NCBI GenBank assembly: GCA_020440825.1
Contig: JAGRNJ010000006.1
Coordinates: 31,999 to 89,399, forward strand
DNA length: 57,401 nt
Source: Leptospiraceae bacterium
GTDB taxonomy: Bacteria; Spirochaetota; Leptospiria; Turneriellales; Turneriellaceae
Direction: 5' to 3'
Shown here: piece after piece, positions 1-8,618 of the stretch
How positions within the stretch are numbered: position 1 is the first letter of the stretch
Layout of the letters: the number at the start of each line of letters is the position of its first letter
Made by a program: the position numbers and the translations under genes
Notes under the pieces: model-generated
The model's input: the letters and a program-made list of their open reading frames with translations, nothing else
Told to the model about the DNA's origin: nothing
The model's database searches: none

Positions 1-121
1 CGACACTCATACGGGTGATTTCTGAATAGAAAGGAACAGAACGCTGTAGCATGTCTTCAAACTGTGCAGAGACATTTTCATCAAATTGAAAATCAGAAGC
101 CCTTTCTTTTCTGCTGCTCAA
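1..121 (-). CDS. cmoA: tRNA U34 carboxymethyltransferase CmoA, 5' part only
   Basis: The gene runs off the left edge, so only about 40 N-terminal codons are visible. The readable stretch contains FDENVSAQFEDMLQRSVP and then FYSEITRM, which matches the conserved start of CmoA (E. coli has [20 protein letters not shown]). CmoA makes carboxy-S-adenosylmethionine, used by CmoB for the cmo5U34 wobble modification of tRNA. The only in-frame start before this stretch is TTG at 121-119, four bases after the stop of the upstream aldo/keto reductase gene, so the two are probably co-transcribed. The SAM-binding core lies outside the window. Confidence 0.75.
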   Translation of the reverse strand, partial: MSSRKERASDFQFDENVSAQFEDMLQRSVPFYSEITRMSV

Positions 122-125
122 TGGA

Positions 126-1145
126 CTATCCCATCGGGTAGAGAATTTCAGCATTTATTTTATCAATTTTTCGCATTACTTCATCGGTTAGAGTTACATC
201 TTTCGCTTTCAGGCTTTCCTGCAGCTGGGCGAGGGTATTGGCCCCGACAATTGTTGAAGCAACGAAGTCATGTGCTTTACTGAAAGCAAGAGCAAGTACG
301 GTTACTGACATACCCGCCTCGTCGGCAAGCTGGCGCAGACGATTTGTGGTCTCTAAAGTCTTGGAATTTAAGAACCGGTTTGCCATTTTTCTTTGTCGTT
401 CTTCTGTCATTTTGGCATACCGGCTGAATCGAGCATTCTCTGGCAGGGGATCATCATTGTACTTGCCGGTTACTACCCCGCCGCCGAGCGGTGAGTAGGG
501 TAACAGCGAGACTTTTTCTGCCCTTGCAGCCTGTGCCAGTTCATCTTCAAACCGGCGGTTTAAGATACTGTAATTATTCTGTATAGATTCATAGCGCAAT
601 GTACCGATTTCGGCAGCAGTTGCCAGTGATTTCATAAGTCCGTATGTGTTTTCGTTACTGCAGCCGGCATAACGTATTTTGCCTTCATTAGCAAGTTCAT
701 CAAGCGCATAGAGTGTCTCTTCATAGCCGGTGCCATGGTCGGGCCAGTGGGTCTGGTAAAGATCAATATAGTCTGTCTGCAGACGAGTCAGGGAACCTTC
801 GATGGCGGTACGAATATGATGTCTATCTAACGAAGTTTTGCCACTGCGAATAGGAGGTGAGAACCAGCCATGTCCCGGGCCGGCGACTTTCGTTGCGAGA
901 ATCACACTGTCGCGTGGCTTTGTTTTGAGCCAGCGACCGACAATTTTTTCAGTTTCATTTACATAGGAAATATCGGGAGGTATCGGGTACACTTCTGCAG
1001 TATCGTAGAAATCTATCCCCTGTTCATACGCATAATCAAGAATTTTAAAGGCTTCGTTCTCATCGCAGGTTGACCCGAAGGTCATTGTACCCATACAAAT
1101 CTCTGAGACCACCAGCCCTGTTTTACCGATTCTTCTTTTTTTCAG
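126..1145 (-). CDS. tas: Aldo/keto reductase, Tas family
   Basis: An NAD(P)H-dependent aldo/keto reductase of about 339 residues. It follows E. coli Tas along its length: GTMTFG near the N-terminus, the catalytic DTAEVYP segment, [16 protein letters not shown], and the C-terminal VASTIVGA cofactor region. Starting at the first GTG (1112) would begin at VVSEI and cut off strand beta-1. The frame stays open upstream and reads [16 protein letters not shown], the usual family beginning, with CTG at 1145-1143 six bases after a clean GGGGAG (1157-1152). I therefore prefer a CTG start. The gene is followed at once by cmoA. The in vivo substrate is unknown. Confidence 0.85.
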   Translation of the reverse strand: MKKRRIGKTGLVVSEICMGTMTFGSTCDENEAFKILDYAYEQGIDFYDTAEVYPIPPDISYVNETEKIVGRWLKTKPRDSVILATKVAGPGHGWFSPPIRSGKTSLDRHHIRTAIEGSLTRLQTDYIDLYQTHWPDHGTGYEETLYALDELANEGKIRYAGCSNENTYGLMKSLATAAEIGTLRYESIQNNYSILNRRFEDELAQAARAEKVSLLPYSPLGGGVVTGKYNDDPLPENARFSRYAKMTEERQRKMANRFLNSKTLETTNRLRQLADEAGMSVTVLALAFSKAHDFVASTIVGANTLAQLQESLKAKDVTLTDEVMRKIDKINAEILYPMG

Positions 1146-1199
1146 TTCTTACTCCCCGTATTCGGCCCGGTTTGGCCCAATAATTGAGCCAGTGAAAAA

Positions 1200-2489
1200 T
1201 TAAGAACGGGCACCGATATCAATATAGTCCCGCTGAACTTTTCCTGTGTATATCTGCCGAGGACGGCCAATTTTGGTTTTGGGGTTCTCGATCATTTCTT
1301 TCCATTGACCTATCCAGCCGGGCATGCGACCTAAGGCAAACATCACAGTAAACATTTCTGTAGGTATATGCATTGCGCGGTAGATGATTCCCGAATAAAA
1401 GTCAACATTGGGATACAATGATCTTTCTTTGAAATAATCATCATTTAAGGCAGCCTGTTCCAGCTGCATTGCAATTTCAAGCAGCGGATCATGAATACCC
1501 ATTTTTTTGAGAACTTCATCTGCTGCTTTTTTTATGATTCTGGCCCGGGGGTCGAAATTTTTGTAAACCCGATGACCAAATCCCATAAGGCGGAAGGTTG
1601 CATTTTTATCTTTGGCAAGATTTACATATTTCGCAACGCCGCCGCCGTCTTTATGAATCTGTTCGAGCATTTCGATTACTGCCTGGTTTGCCCCGCCATG
1701 TAAGGGTCCCCACAGGGCACTTACCCCGGCACTGATGGTTGCATATAGATTTGCCCGGCTTGAGCCCACCAGTCTCACCGTTGAAGTTGAACAATTCTGC
1801 TCATGGTCAGCATGCAAGATGAGAAGCAGATCGAGGGCGCGTTCGACGACAGGATCAATTTCATATTTTTCGGCAGGCACCGAGAACATCATGTTCATGA
1901 AATTCGCAACATAGCTTAACGCATTGTTTGGGTATATGAAAGGCTGGCCGATTGACTTTTTATAAGAATAGGCAGCAATCGTCGGGGTTTTGGCAATCAA
2001 ACGATGGATGGAGATTTCCCGGTGTTCAGGATTCAAAGGATCAGATGAATCAACATAGTAGCCCGACAAGGTATTGATCATAGATGACAAGATTGCCATC
2101 GGGTGAGAGCTTTTTGGGAAGCCATCATACAGACGTTTAAGGTCTTCATGTATCATCGTATGACGGGTAACAATATGTGAGAAGTTATCAAATTCTTTCT
2201 GGTTCGGCAGTTCGCCGTATATTAAAAGATAGGCTACCTCAAGAAAGGTTGATTTTTCTGCCAGCTGTTCAATTGGGTAACCACGATACAGTAAGACGCC
2301 TTTTTCCCCATTGAGGTACGTTACTTCACTCAGGGTTGCGCCGGTGTTGACATAGGCTTCATCGAGAGTTACCAGGCCGGTTTGTGCTCTCAATTTTGAG
2401 ATATCGATGGATTTCTCACCTTCGGTGCCTACCACGATGGGAAACTCATATTCTTTTCCTTCGTAGGTTAATTTTGCAGTGTCAGCCAT
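1200..2489 (-). CDS. gltA: Citrate synthase
   Basis: Condenses acetyl-CoA and oxaloacetate to citrate, the entry step of the TCA cycle. At 429 residues it has the length and N-terminal extension of the hexameric E. coli-type enzyme. Catalytic residues are all present: H264 in GPLHGGAN, H306 in GFGHRVYKNFDPR, and D363 in NVDFYSG. The ILHADHEQN signature sits around residue 225. The ATG is preceded by AAGGAGAAC, an excellent ribosome binding site. It is flanked by genes on the same strand with gaps large enough for its own promoter in 2490-2666. Confidence 0.97.
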   Translation of the reverse strand: MADTAKLTYEGKEYEFPIVVGTEGEKSIDISKLRAQTGLVTLDEAYVNTGATLSEVTYLNGEKGVLLYRGYPIEQLAEKSTFLEVAYLLIYGELPNQKEFDNFSHIVTRHTMIHEDLKRLYDGFPKSSHPMAILSSMINTLSGYYVDSSDPLNPEHREISIHRLIAKTPTIAAYSYKKSIGQPFIYPNNALSYVANFMNMMFSVPAEKYEIDPVVERALDLLLILHADHEQNCSTSTVRLVGSSRANLYATISAGVSALWGPLHGGANQAVIEMLEQIHKDGGGVAKYVNLAKDKNATFRLMGFGHRVYKNFDPRARIIKKAADEVLKKMGIHDPLLEIAMQLEQAALNDDYFKERSLYPNVDFYSGIIYRAMHIPTEMFTVMFALGRMPGWIGQWKEMIENPKTKIGRPRQIYTGKVQRDYIDIGARS

Positions 2490-2666
2490 TTATGTTCTCC
2501 TTAGTCAATCAACAACGTGGTCTATTCGTCACAAATTCATTCTTTTTTCAGGTTTGCAAGAGAATTTCGATTCTATTGTCTCAATAATGTCATAAAGTAT
2601 TAAAAATCGGTCCCGCTTTCAGATATTTTTACGAAAACAGTGAAATTTAGTAAAAAAATGACAAAT

Positions 2667-3521
2667 TTACTCAGGTAACGGGATAAATTCTGTTTCGTTT
2701 GGAACAGCGGGAAACTTGCGCTGTTGCCAATCTGTTTTTGCCTGCTCAATCTTTTCTGGTGAAGAAGAAACAAAATTCCAGAACAAGTGTCTTTTTTCGG
2801 GAAAAGGGTCTCCGCCAAAAACCACCAATCGACTTTCGAGTTCGCTGGTCATCTGCAGCTCTTCTTCTGGTTCGAGAATGGCGAGATCTCCTACCTGTAA
2901 AGTCTGCCCTTTAATTTGAATCTGCCCTATACTGACATAAACCCCGGTCTGCTGGCCCTTTTTTGCCTGCCAGCGAACTTCTTTACCGGCCTGCATTTCA
3001 ACATCACAATAGAACAGCGAAGAGTAAACCTTTACCGGCGAGAGCTGATTCTGGTATTCACCTGCAATAACTCTCAGGGTGACCCCATCGTTTTGCGAAA
3101 CCGGAATCTGGTCTGCCTTATAATGAAAGAACTCAGGTTCAGTCTCTTCATGTTCTTTAGGCAGGGCAACCCAGGTCTGAATACCCTGTAGTGGCATTGA
3201 GGTTTCAAACGGAGCCGAGCGTTCGCTGTGTACAATTCCCTTGCCGGCCGTCATCCAGTTTACCTCAAACGGTTTAATCTCAATTTCTGTGCCTAGACTG
3301 TCACGATGCAGAATTCCGCCGGCATATAAATATGTGATTGTGGCCAGCCCAATATGCGGGTGGGCGCGTACGGTCATCTCTTTGCCTTTGACAATTGTGG
3401 TGGGACCAAAATGATCAACAAACACAAACGGGCCTATCGATTTTGTACCAATCTGTGGAATTGCCCGGCGTACAAAGAAATTGTCTCCCAGATCTTTACT
3501 GTGCGCCGAGATTATTTTCAT
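2667..3521 (-). CDS. Pirin family protein
   Basis: A 284-residue bicupin of the pirin (YhhW/quercetinase-like) family. The N-terminal cupin shows FVFVDHFGP, then RAHPHIGLATITYLY with metal-ligand histidines, and WMTAGKGIVHSE about residues 90-105. The C-terminal cupin (GVYVSIGQIQIKG onward) ends with VFGGDPFPEKRHLFWNFVSSS, typical for the family. Bacterial pirins are iron or other metal proteins; some oxidise quercetin, others bind metabolic enzymes such as pyruvate dehydrogenase E1, so the exact role here is open. It lies upstream of gltA on the same strand. Confidence 0.92.
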   Translation of the reverse strand: MKIISAHSKDLGDNFFVRRAIPQIGTKSIGPFVFVDHFGPTTIVKGKEMTVRAHPHIGLATITYLYAGGILHRDSLGTEIEIKPFEVNWMTAGKGIVHSERSAPFETSMPLQGIQTWVALPKEHEETEPEFFHYKADQIPVSQNDGVTLRVIAGEYQNQLSPVKVYSSLFYCDVEMQAGKEVRWQAKKGQQTGVYVSIGQIQIKGQTLQVGDLAILEPEEELQMTSELESRLVVFGGDPFPEKRHLFWNFVSSSPEKIEQAKTDWQQRKFPAVPNETEFIPLPE

Positions 3522-3612
3522 GTTAAAATAATATGTTCAATTCATCTTTTCGACCAGTAAATGTAGTCAGCATTTTTACGAATGCAGATTGAGCAATTGC
3601 AAGCAAGATATT

Positions 3613-4350
3613 TTAAATTTCAGGATCAATTTGCGTGAGTAAAGGTCGCGTCATTTCAGATAAACTGATTTTCTGTTCGCCTTTAGCATTGAAGTTTTCA
3701 GAGTCAAGCCATTGTGTATACATTTTCTTGAGAGGGTGCCATTCATGATCGAGAATTGAGAACCAGGCAGTGTCCCGGTTTCGACCCTTAACTACCATTA
3801 GCTGGCGAAAAGTTCCTTCATAAGAAAATCCGAATCTCTGCGCGGCTTTTCGCGATGCTTTGTTCAGGGCATTGCATTTCCATTCCAGTCTGCGATAGCC
3901 GAGTGCAAAAACATTATTGATCATCAAATAGACAGCCTCGCTGGATAATTGACTTCTTTTTATTTGATCTGAAAACTTTACATGACCCAGTTCGATTGAG
4001 CCATGAACGGGATCGATACGCAAATAGCCAAGATGGCCAACGGCACTTCGGCTTTCCGGGTTCATAATTGCATACATCTCTGTTTCAGGGGAAGCAGAGA
4101 CTTCTGACAGCCAGATTTCAAACGACGACTTGTCTGGGAAAGGGCCATAGGGCAAATAAGTGTAGTCTCTGCCAGTTGTATCCTGCAGATTCAGCACAAA
4201 GAGATCTTTACCGTGCTGTTCTAAGGTGAGGGGTTCAAGGGTGCAGTATTTTCCGGTCAGTGTTTTTTGCGGGGGTCGAATTGTGCCTCGCCAGTCGGGT
4301 ACAATCTTGCCAACCGGCATTTGATTTTCATCAAGATCGGCTTCGAGCAT
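3613..4350 (-). CDS. GNAT acetyltransferase, RimJ/RimL type
   Basis: A 245-residue protein with the RimJ/RimL-type GNAT fold. LEPLTLEQHGKDLF forms the first strand and helix, followed by VGHLGYLRID and IELGHVKFSD on the central sheet. ALNKASRKAAQRFGFSYEGTFRQ is the acetyl-CoA-binding helix and the conserved RFGF-EGTFR end. Proteins with this sequence style acetylate N-termini, small molecules or amino-acid derivatives; the substrate cannot be read from the sequence. A C-terminal tail of roughly 35 residues past the domain is not recognised. No strong Shine-Dalgarno sequence precedes the ATG. Confidence 0.88.
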   Translation of the reverse strand: MLEADLDENQMPVGKIVPDWRGTIRPPQKTLTGKYCTLEPLTLEQHGKDLFVLNLQDTTGRDYTYLPYGPFPDKSSFEIWLSEVSASPETEMYAIMNPESRSAVGHLGYLRIDPVHGSIELGHVKFSDQIKRSQLSSEAVYLMINNVFALGYRRLEWKCNALNKASRKAAQRFGFSYEGTFRQLMVVKGRNRDTAWFSILDHEWHPLKKMYTQWLDSENFNAKGEQKISLSEMTRPLLTQIDPEI

Positions 4351-4411
4351 AAGCAGTTTTTGTTTCGTAACTTCTATTCGTATAGCAGTTTTTGAATACG
4401 GTTGATTTATT

Positions 4412-4975
4412 TTAGTAGAAAATTGAGTAAATCAGATACGCAGCAGTTTCTCGTAAGATGGAATATATATCACGAAGTTCAAAGTACCGGGCATATGATG
4501 TCTGTACATTTAAATAACCGAGCTTGTGTGCAATGAGTTTTGAGCGAGGTAGATGAAAATACTGGGAGATGATATTCAGATCAGTATCACGACTCATAAA
4601 TTTGAAATTTTGTAGATTGAGAAAAGATGCATAAGTATTCACACCTTCACTGTCTGTAAAAATGATTTCTTTTGGGACATTTTTTTGCATCAGATATTCT
4701 TTCATTTTTTCAGCCTCATCAAAACCAGATTTGCCAATGCCTCCGCTCACAATAATTCTTTGTAAACATTTGTTCTGGTAAAGTGTAACTGTTCTATCAA
4801 GTCTGGCCTGCAGCCGGTCGGATGGCTCACCGCTTTTTAAGACTTCATTGCCCAAAACGAGTCCCGTTCCCGGCTTGCACGGCTCTTCTGTGAGCCCTTT
4901 CATGACAATGAATAATGCAAATAAAAGCTGCATGGCTAGCAATGCAGCTGCTAAAATAAAAAATTTAACTTTCAT
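4412..4975 (-). CDS. DUF218 (YdcF/SanA/ElyC-type) membrane-anchored protein
   Basis: A 187-residue protein with one N-terminal membrane segment (about residues 4-26) and a DUF218 domain outside it. GTGLVLGNEVLKSGEPSDRLQARLDR is the usual A-V-V-L-G start of the domain, followed by RIIVSGG about residue 75 and EGVNTYASFLN about residue 113. SanA/ElyC relatives affect envelope integrity and peptidoglycan in other bacteria, but the reaction is unknown. The start codon lies inside the last few codons of a decayed oxidoreductase gene (4965-5070), so its present upstream region is what a deletion left behind. Confidence 0.85.
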   Translation of the reverse strand: MKVKFFILAAALLAMQLLFALFIVMKGLTEEPCKPGTGLVLGNEVLKSGEPSDRLQARLDRTVTLYQNKCLQRIIVSGGIGKSGFDEAEKMKEYLMQKNVPKEIIFTDSEGVNTYASFLNLQNFKFMSRDTDLNIISQYFHLPRSKLIAHKLGYLNVQTSYARYFELRDIYSILRETAAYLIYSIFY

Positions 4976-5070
4976 TGTTGTGATCGACAGTTACAACAAT
5001 TTTTCCGCCGGCTGAGTTAGAATCCATACATTTATGGGCCACCGGGTTCATGTATTGCCCATGCGTGCAT
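4965..5070 (-). pseudogene. Remnant of zinc-type alcohol dehydrogenase/quinone oxidoreductase
   Basis: Reading the minus strand from ATG at 5070 gives MHAWAIHEPGGP and then a stop. MxAxxIHEPGGPEVL is the standard beginning of zinc-type medium-chain dehydrogenases/quinone oxidoreductases. Directly after it, in the +1 frame, comes KCMDSNSAGGKIVVTV, their standard C-terminal end (helix, then GKIVVTV), closing at TAA 4967-4965. About 12 N-terminal and 23 C-terminal codons remain, out of frame, so the roughly 300 codons between them appear to be deleted. This is inferred from motif resemblance only. The tail overlaps the start of the DUF218 gene. Confidence 0.55.
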
Positions 5071-5351
5071 TGTTTGTTCAGTCATTTTCGGATATTTCAT
5101 CAATTATCTGTAAACTTGCAAGTGAATTTATTACATTCAGTAGCATCTGAAAAAGTCCCTTCCTGCACTTTTTCAGAGATTCCTTAAACTGTAAATCTGA
5201 CGTGGGTGCAGAAACAAAAATACTGTGCGCTGGTTATGGTGCGAAGATGTTTTATTTGAAAACTTCATTAAAATGCCACGTGCAGTATAATTTACTATAA
5301 TTATAAGATTAGTGTAAGGCACTACAAAAATTTGAAAACTCCGGAGATATT
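4976..5351. other. Gene-free gap between divergent genes
   Basis: This 376-base gap between the DUF218 gene (minus) and the CDGSH gene (plus) holds the dehydrogenase remnant at its left end, a strong hairpin at 5146-5177, and AT-rich sequence before the CDGSH start with CCGGAG as its ribosome binding site. I see no further coding sequence in it. Confidence 0.6.
5146..5177. terminator. Hairpin with 11-bp stem
   Basis: TCTGAAAAAGT (5146-5156) pairs perfectly with ACTTTTTCAGA (5167-5177) across a 10-base loop. It stands in the gap beyond the deleted dehydrogenase and may be the old terminator of a lost neighbour, or a small repeat: a similar A/T-cored hairpin occurs at 22317-22342. There is no following T-run on either strand, so function as an intrinsic terminator is unsure. 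Confidence 0.45.
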
Positions 5352-5600
5352 ATGTCACAGCCCCAAATTGCACAAAAAAGTCCCTATATGATTGAAGTCA
5401 GCACAGGAGAAAAAAAAGCCTGGTGCAGTTGCGGATATTCATCTAAACAACCCTTTTGTGATGGTTCCCATGCACGAGAAAAAACCGGTATGAGTCCTAT
5501 GATTTGCGAGATGGCAAAAACCGGAAAAGTCTATTTCTGCGGTTGTAAGCAAACAAAGAACCCGCCCTATTGTGACGGAACTCACTCTTCTCTAAGTTAA
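5352..5600 (+). CDS. Twin CDGSH iron-sulfur domain protein
   Basis: An 82-residue protein with two mitoNEET-like CDGSH motifs. The first is CSCGYSSKQPFCDGSH (about residues 25-40), the second CGCKQTKNPPYCDGTH (about residues 63-78). Each motif supplies the three cysteines and one histidine that hold a redox-active [2Fe-2S] cluster. Small tandem CDGSH proteins are soluble and linked to iron, redox or NO stress in bacteria, but no reaction is established. CCGGAG lies 7 bases before the ATG. It is followed by a FecR-domain lipoprotein gene with its own leader. Confidence 0.93.
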   Translation: MSQPQIAQKSPYMIEVSTGEKKAWCSCGYSSKQPFCDGSHAREKTGMSPMICEMAKTGKVYFCGCKQTKNPPYCDGTHSSLS

Positions 5601-5706
5601 GTAATCCGGCCGAGATTCTTACCACGTTAAGATCAAAGAAAAAAAACAGCGTATCGGCAGGTAAAAAATTTTGTTTACATTAGAGTAACGTAATTTATGC
5701 ACGGGT

Positions 5707-6420
5707 ATGAAAGTGAAACATGCTCTTATTCTATTCAGTATATCATTATTGACGTTACTATTGGTTCAATGCAGCCCTAAAAAACTTGCCCCTGCAGATG
5801 GGATTGTTACTTTTAAGCTCGGTGAGTCAAATCTTGTGCGAGAAGGGAAAACCCTGCCGGTTGAATTGCAGACCGAGATTCGAGCGGGAGATAAGATCAT
5901 AACCGCAGAGAAAGGGGTTGTCATTATTGTCTTCAGGAATAACTCTGCTAAAATTGAAATTCAGCCAAATACAGAGTATACGTTAGACAAGTTCGATGAC
6001 CAGGAAAGACTAATGACTATGACTAAAGGGAATGCATGGTTGTGGTCAGAAAAACTGCAAAAGGGCAGTAAATTGCAGATGCGAACGCCCAATACAGTTG
6101 CGGGTGTACGTGGGACTAAATTCTTCACTTTCAACATGGGAGAGATCACCGGCACTTGCCATTGTGAGGGTGATGTTGAGTTTTCGAATAAAAGCGGTAA
6201 TTACTCAGGGGTGCACCATAAACACTATATGGTGTTTGTGAAAGAAAATAAGACAGTTGCCTTGACAGACAAAGAGCTTGTTGCCATGGGTTTCCCCATA
6301 AGAGAAGAGCACCAGCATTCTCTGTTAGACGATTCTCCGTTGGGACCTCATAAAGAGGACATGCCGCCTGAACTTATGGAAAAACTGATGGCTCATTTGA
6401 CAAAAGAGTTTGATAAATAA
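5707..6420 (+). CDS. FecR-domain lipoprotein
   Basis: A 237-residue exported protein. Residues 1-22 form a lipoprotein signal ending LLLVQC. The middle is a FecR-type domain: GDKIITAEKGVVIIVFRNNSAKIEIQPN is replaced by beta-strand repeats in the usual order, followed by KGNAWLWSEKL and MRTPNTVAGVRGTKFF, the hallmark T-P-x-x-x-x-VRGT segment. It continues with TGTCHCEGDVEFSN. Such free-standing FecR-domain lipoproteins, not tied to a sigma factor, are common in Leptospira-type spirochaetes and are of unknown role. The C-terminal 40 residues are hydrophilic, His- and Glu-rich. Confidence 0.85.
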   Translation: MKVKHALILFSISLLTLLLVQCSPKKLAPADGIVTFKLGESNLVREGKTLPVELQTEIRAGDKIITAEKGVVIIVFRNNSAKIEIQPNTEYTLDKFDDQERLMTMTKGNAWLWSEKLQKGSKLQMRTPNTVAGVRGTKFFTFNMGEITGTCHCEGDVEFSNKSGNYSGVHHKHYMVFVKENKTVALTDKELVAMGFPIREEHQHSLLDDSPLGPHKEDMPPELMEKLMAHLTKEFDK

Positions 6421-6622
6421 ATTAATTTTTATTCAAGGATTAGTGAATGTGAGTATTAGAAATAGCTCAAAGCAACGGATAGAATGCCACTTGTGTCCTT
6501 TTTTGAGCTCTAGTGACCCGTAGAACTGTTGTTTTTATCAACTTTAAAAGAAAGCGCGGTTTAATTGTCTTTGCCGTGTTTATTGTTTACATTTCTCATT
6601 CAAATTTCGAGTTGCATCAAAT

Positions 6623-7222
6623 ATGACATTGCAAGAATTTACCCAGATTTTTCCAGAGGCGCAGCATTTCAAAATTAAGAGATCAAAATTTATTTTTTAT
6701 GAGGGAGACAAACCTGCCTATTGTGACTTTCTGATTTCAGGCAATGTACAGATATTTAAATACGACAGTAATGCCAACGAAATCACCTTGAATTATTTCA
6801 CAGATGGGAGTATTATTGCCGAATTGGCAGTAATCGAAAATATAGAGTATCCTGCAACTGCAAGATGTATTTCAGATGTTGAACTTTTACGGTGCCCGAT
6901 ATCAGAATTCCATAAAAAATTGAAAGAAAATGTAGATTTGAATCAATTAATCTTGAAATCACTTCTCGAAAAAATGAAGATTTTGAATTTAACAATAAAT
7001 CGTACATTGACCATGGATAGTCTGCAACGAGTGTCGCATTTTTTATATCACTTTCCATTAGATACCTGTAATTTGAAACACCACCAGATTGCCTCAATGC
7101 TGGCCTTGCGACCAGAAACCTTTTCCAGAGCATTGAAAATACTAAGAGAAACCAATGCGATTGAAGTTGAAAAAACCTGCATAAAATTATTGCAAAAAGA
7201 AAAATTGATAGAATTTTTCTGA
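6623..7222 (+). CDS. Crp/Fnr-family regulator, DNR/NnrR-like
   Basis: A 199-residue Crp/Fnr regulator. A cyclic-nucleotide-type sensor domain occupies residues 1-115 (FYEGDKPAYCDFLISGNVQIFKYD, then DGSIIAELAVIENIEYPATARC). The C-terminal helix-turn-helix (about 155-178) includes IASMLALRPETFSRALKILR. The E-x-x-S-R pattern of its recognition helix is the one Fnr relatives use to read TTGAT/ATCAA. There is no N-terminal cysteine cluster, so it should not be an oxygen-sensing Fnr; NO-sensing DNR/NnrR-type function fits the adjoining nor/nir genes. Four such boxes lie in the next 17 kb. The regulation is inferred. Confidence 0.88.
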   Translation: MTLQEFTQIFPEAQHFKIKRSKFIFYEGDKPAYCDFLISGNVQIFKYDSNANEITLNYFTDGSIIAELAVIENIEYPATARCISDVELLRCPISEFHKKLKENVDLNQLILKSLLEKMKILNLTINRTLTMDSLQRVSHFLYHFPLDTCNLKHHQIASMLALRPETFSRALKILRETNAIEVEKTCIKLLQKEKLIEFF

Positions 7223-7270
7223 AGTTGTCTTGTAGTAACTCAAAAGGAAAGGCATTTTTTCGAGCGACAC

Positions 7271-7723
7271 TTAAAAGAATGAAAACAGCGTTCCGTACCT
7301 GTGCATTACACCGGTGATTACAAATGCCACTGAAAGAAATGTGACGATCGCAATATGAACACCCATTGTTCCAAGATTTTCTGCACTTAAGTGCGGAATA
7401 ATTCGAAGTCGAGCATTCAAAGCAGTAAGCGCAGTAAGTATTAACAGGCATAATTTAACAATCAATGTATTAGAAGCAGGGGCTACCCCTGATAACCATA
7501 GTGAAAGATCTGGTAAATTTATGTAGACCAGAAGTAAGCCGGTTAGTATAAGAATAGCCAGTGATCCCATACCCAGGGGTTCATAAGCCTTTTCAAAAGT
7601 TATGACAGCTTCAGGGTTACCAGTTTTGTAGGCGGGAAGATAAATTCGAAAAAAAAGAATTAAATGTCCGCCCGTCCAAATTGTCGCAGAGAGAATATGA
7701 AATAGTATTAAAATCAGGTACAT
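7271..7723 (-). CDS. CopD-like four-helix membrane protein, nor-linked
   Basis: A 150-residue protein with four predicted membrane helices. It begins MYLILILFHILSATIWTGGH, the H-x-L-x-A-x-x-W-x-G-G pattern of the CopD copper-import family, and carries more histidines near helix 3 and at MHRYG. It is last in the order norE-norF-copD on the minus strand. A second CopD-like gene ends the nirK operon at 15860-16360. A role in moving copper or haem for the terminal reductases is plausible but not shown. The stop lies 48 bases from the convergent Crp/Fnr gene. Confidence 0.7.
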   Translation of the reverse strand: MYLILILFHILSATIWTGGHLILFFRIYLPAYKTGNPEAVITFEKAYEPLGMGSLAILILTGLLLVYINLPDLSLWLSGVAPASNTLIVKLCLLILTALTALNARLRIIPHLSAENLGTMGVHIAIVTFLSVAFVITGVMHRYGTLFSFF

Positions 7724-7770
7724 TTATGTTTTCCTGTGTAATCAATCATGCATTTAACAATAGTAATATC

Positions 7771-8031
7771 TCAGGTAAAAATTAAAAAGCCACTTGAAAA
7801 AACAACGGCAAAGCAGAGACCAAGCGCTTTCCAGAAAATATGAGCGTGTCGTACTTCCATAAAGTAAAAGGCGATTAAAATAAATTTTACGACAGATATG
7901 ACTAATATTGCAGATAAGAGATTTTCTGTCTTTGACTCAAGCAGTGCATAACCAGTGAAAACCAGAGCGATGGCAAGTAGCCAAACAATCAGGTTTGTTC
8001 TAAATTCATTTTCTAGTTTTAGTTCTTGCAT
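7771..8031 (-). CDS. norF: NorF-like cytochrome oxidase subunit IV family protein
   Basis: An 86-residue protein with three predicted membrane helices and the pattern of the small prokaryotic COX4 family: VKFILIAFYFMEVRHAHIFWK. The K-x-x-L-I-x-x-x-F-M-E-x-R-H segment is characteristic. In denitrifiers this protein is NorF, found next to NorE, and helps nitric oxide reductase reach full activity; it is not a catalytic subunit. It starts 11 bases after norE ends, so the two are certainly one unit. Confidence 0.82.
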   Translation of the reverse strand: MQELKLENEFRTNLIVWLLAIALVFTGYALLESKTENLLSAILVISVVKFILIAFYFMEVRHAHIFWKALGLCFAVVFSSGFLIFT

Positions 8032-8042
8032 TGGTGTACCTC

Positions 8043-8618
8043 TTATTTCAGCAAATAAAAAACAGGGAAAACGAATATCCAGATGAGATCACACATGTGC
8101 CAGAATACACTCGATGACTCAATATTTTGTAGGTATTCTTCTGTGGCAAATTTATTTTTAAGTTCCAGAAGCATGGCCAGTAAGATACCCACACCGGTAA
8201 GTACATGAATGTAGTGAAAGCCTGTGATGAGCCAGTACATTGTATAGAAACCGCCAGCTTGAATGCTTGTCTCGGCCCCGCTTTTACCATAGTATTCAAT
8301 ACCTTTTATCAGCAAGAAAATGAACCCGCCGAAAATTGTTAGTGACAGCCAGCGAAAAGCCGCTTTTTCGTTACGACTGCGAATAGATGTAATGGTATTT
8401 GCCATAAACCAGCCGCTGGTTAACAGTATGGCAGTATTCAAAGTACCCACGAGAGAGTTCAAACCCTGTGCCGCTTTTGCGAATTCTGTGGGATTCTGCG
8501 ACCGTTCGTATAAAAAAACGAATAAACCGGGAATGAATGTCAACAGTTCAATAGTTATAATGATCCAGATTAGCATACCACCGGGGGGATAATAAAGGTT
8601 ATTCAATTTCATACTCAT
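8043..8618 (-). CDS. norE: NorE, haem-copper oxidase subunit III family
   Basis: A 191-residue, five-helix membrane protein of the cytochrome c oxidase subunit III family. Marks are YPPGGMLIWIII at the start, LNTAILLTSGWFMA in helix 2, GFHYIHVLTGVGILLAM in helix 4, and SSVFWHMCDLIWIFVFPVFYL at the end. It is far from any subunit I/II gene of an oxidase and adjoins the nor and nnrS genes, which identifies it as NorE. NorE/NorF support cNor activity in Paracoccus-type denitrifiers. Divergent from nnrS, with an Fnr-type box between them. Confidence 0.87.
   Translation of the reverse strand: MSMKLNNLYYPPGGMLIWIIITIELLTFIPGLFVFLYERSQNPTEFAKAAQGLNSLVGTLNTAILLTSGWFMANTITSIRSRNEKAAFRWLSLTIFGGFIFLLIKGIEYYGKSGAETSIQAGGFYTMYWLITGFHYIHVLTGVGILLAMLLELKNKFATEEYLQNIESSSVFWHMCDLIWIFVFPVFYLLK

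Noticed and set aside
6464-6509. Inverted repeat AGCTCAAA...TTTGAGCT after the FecR-domain gene
   Set aside because: The 30-base loop and lack of a T-run make it weak as a terminator.
5671-6591. TTGTTTACA before the FecR-domain gene and before the Crp/Fnr gene, as a possible shared promoter element
   Set aside because: No matching -10 element at constant distance, and another copy near 15836 is not before any gene.
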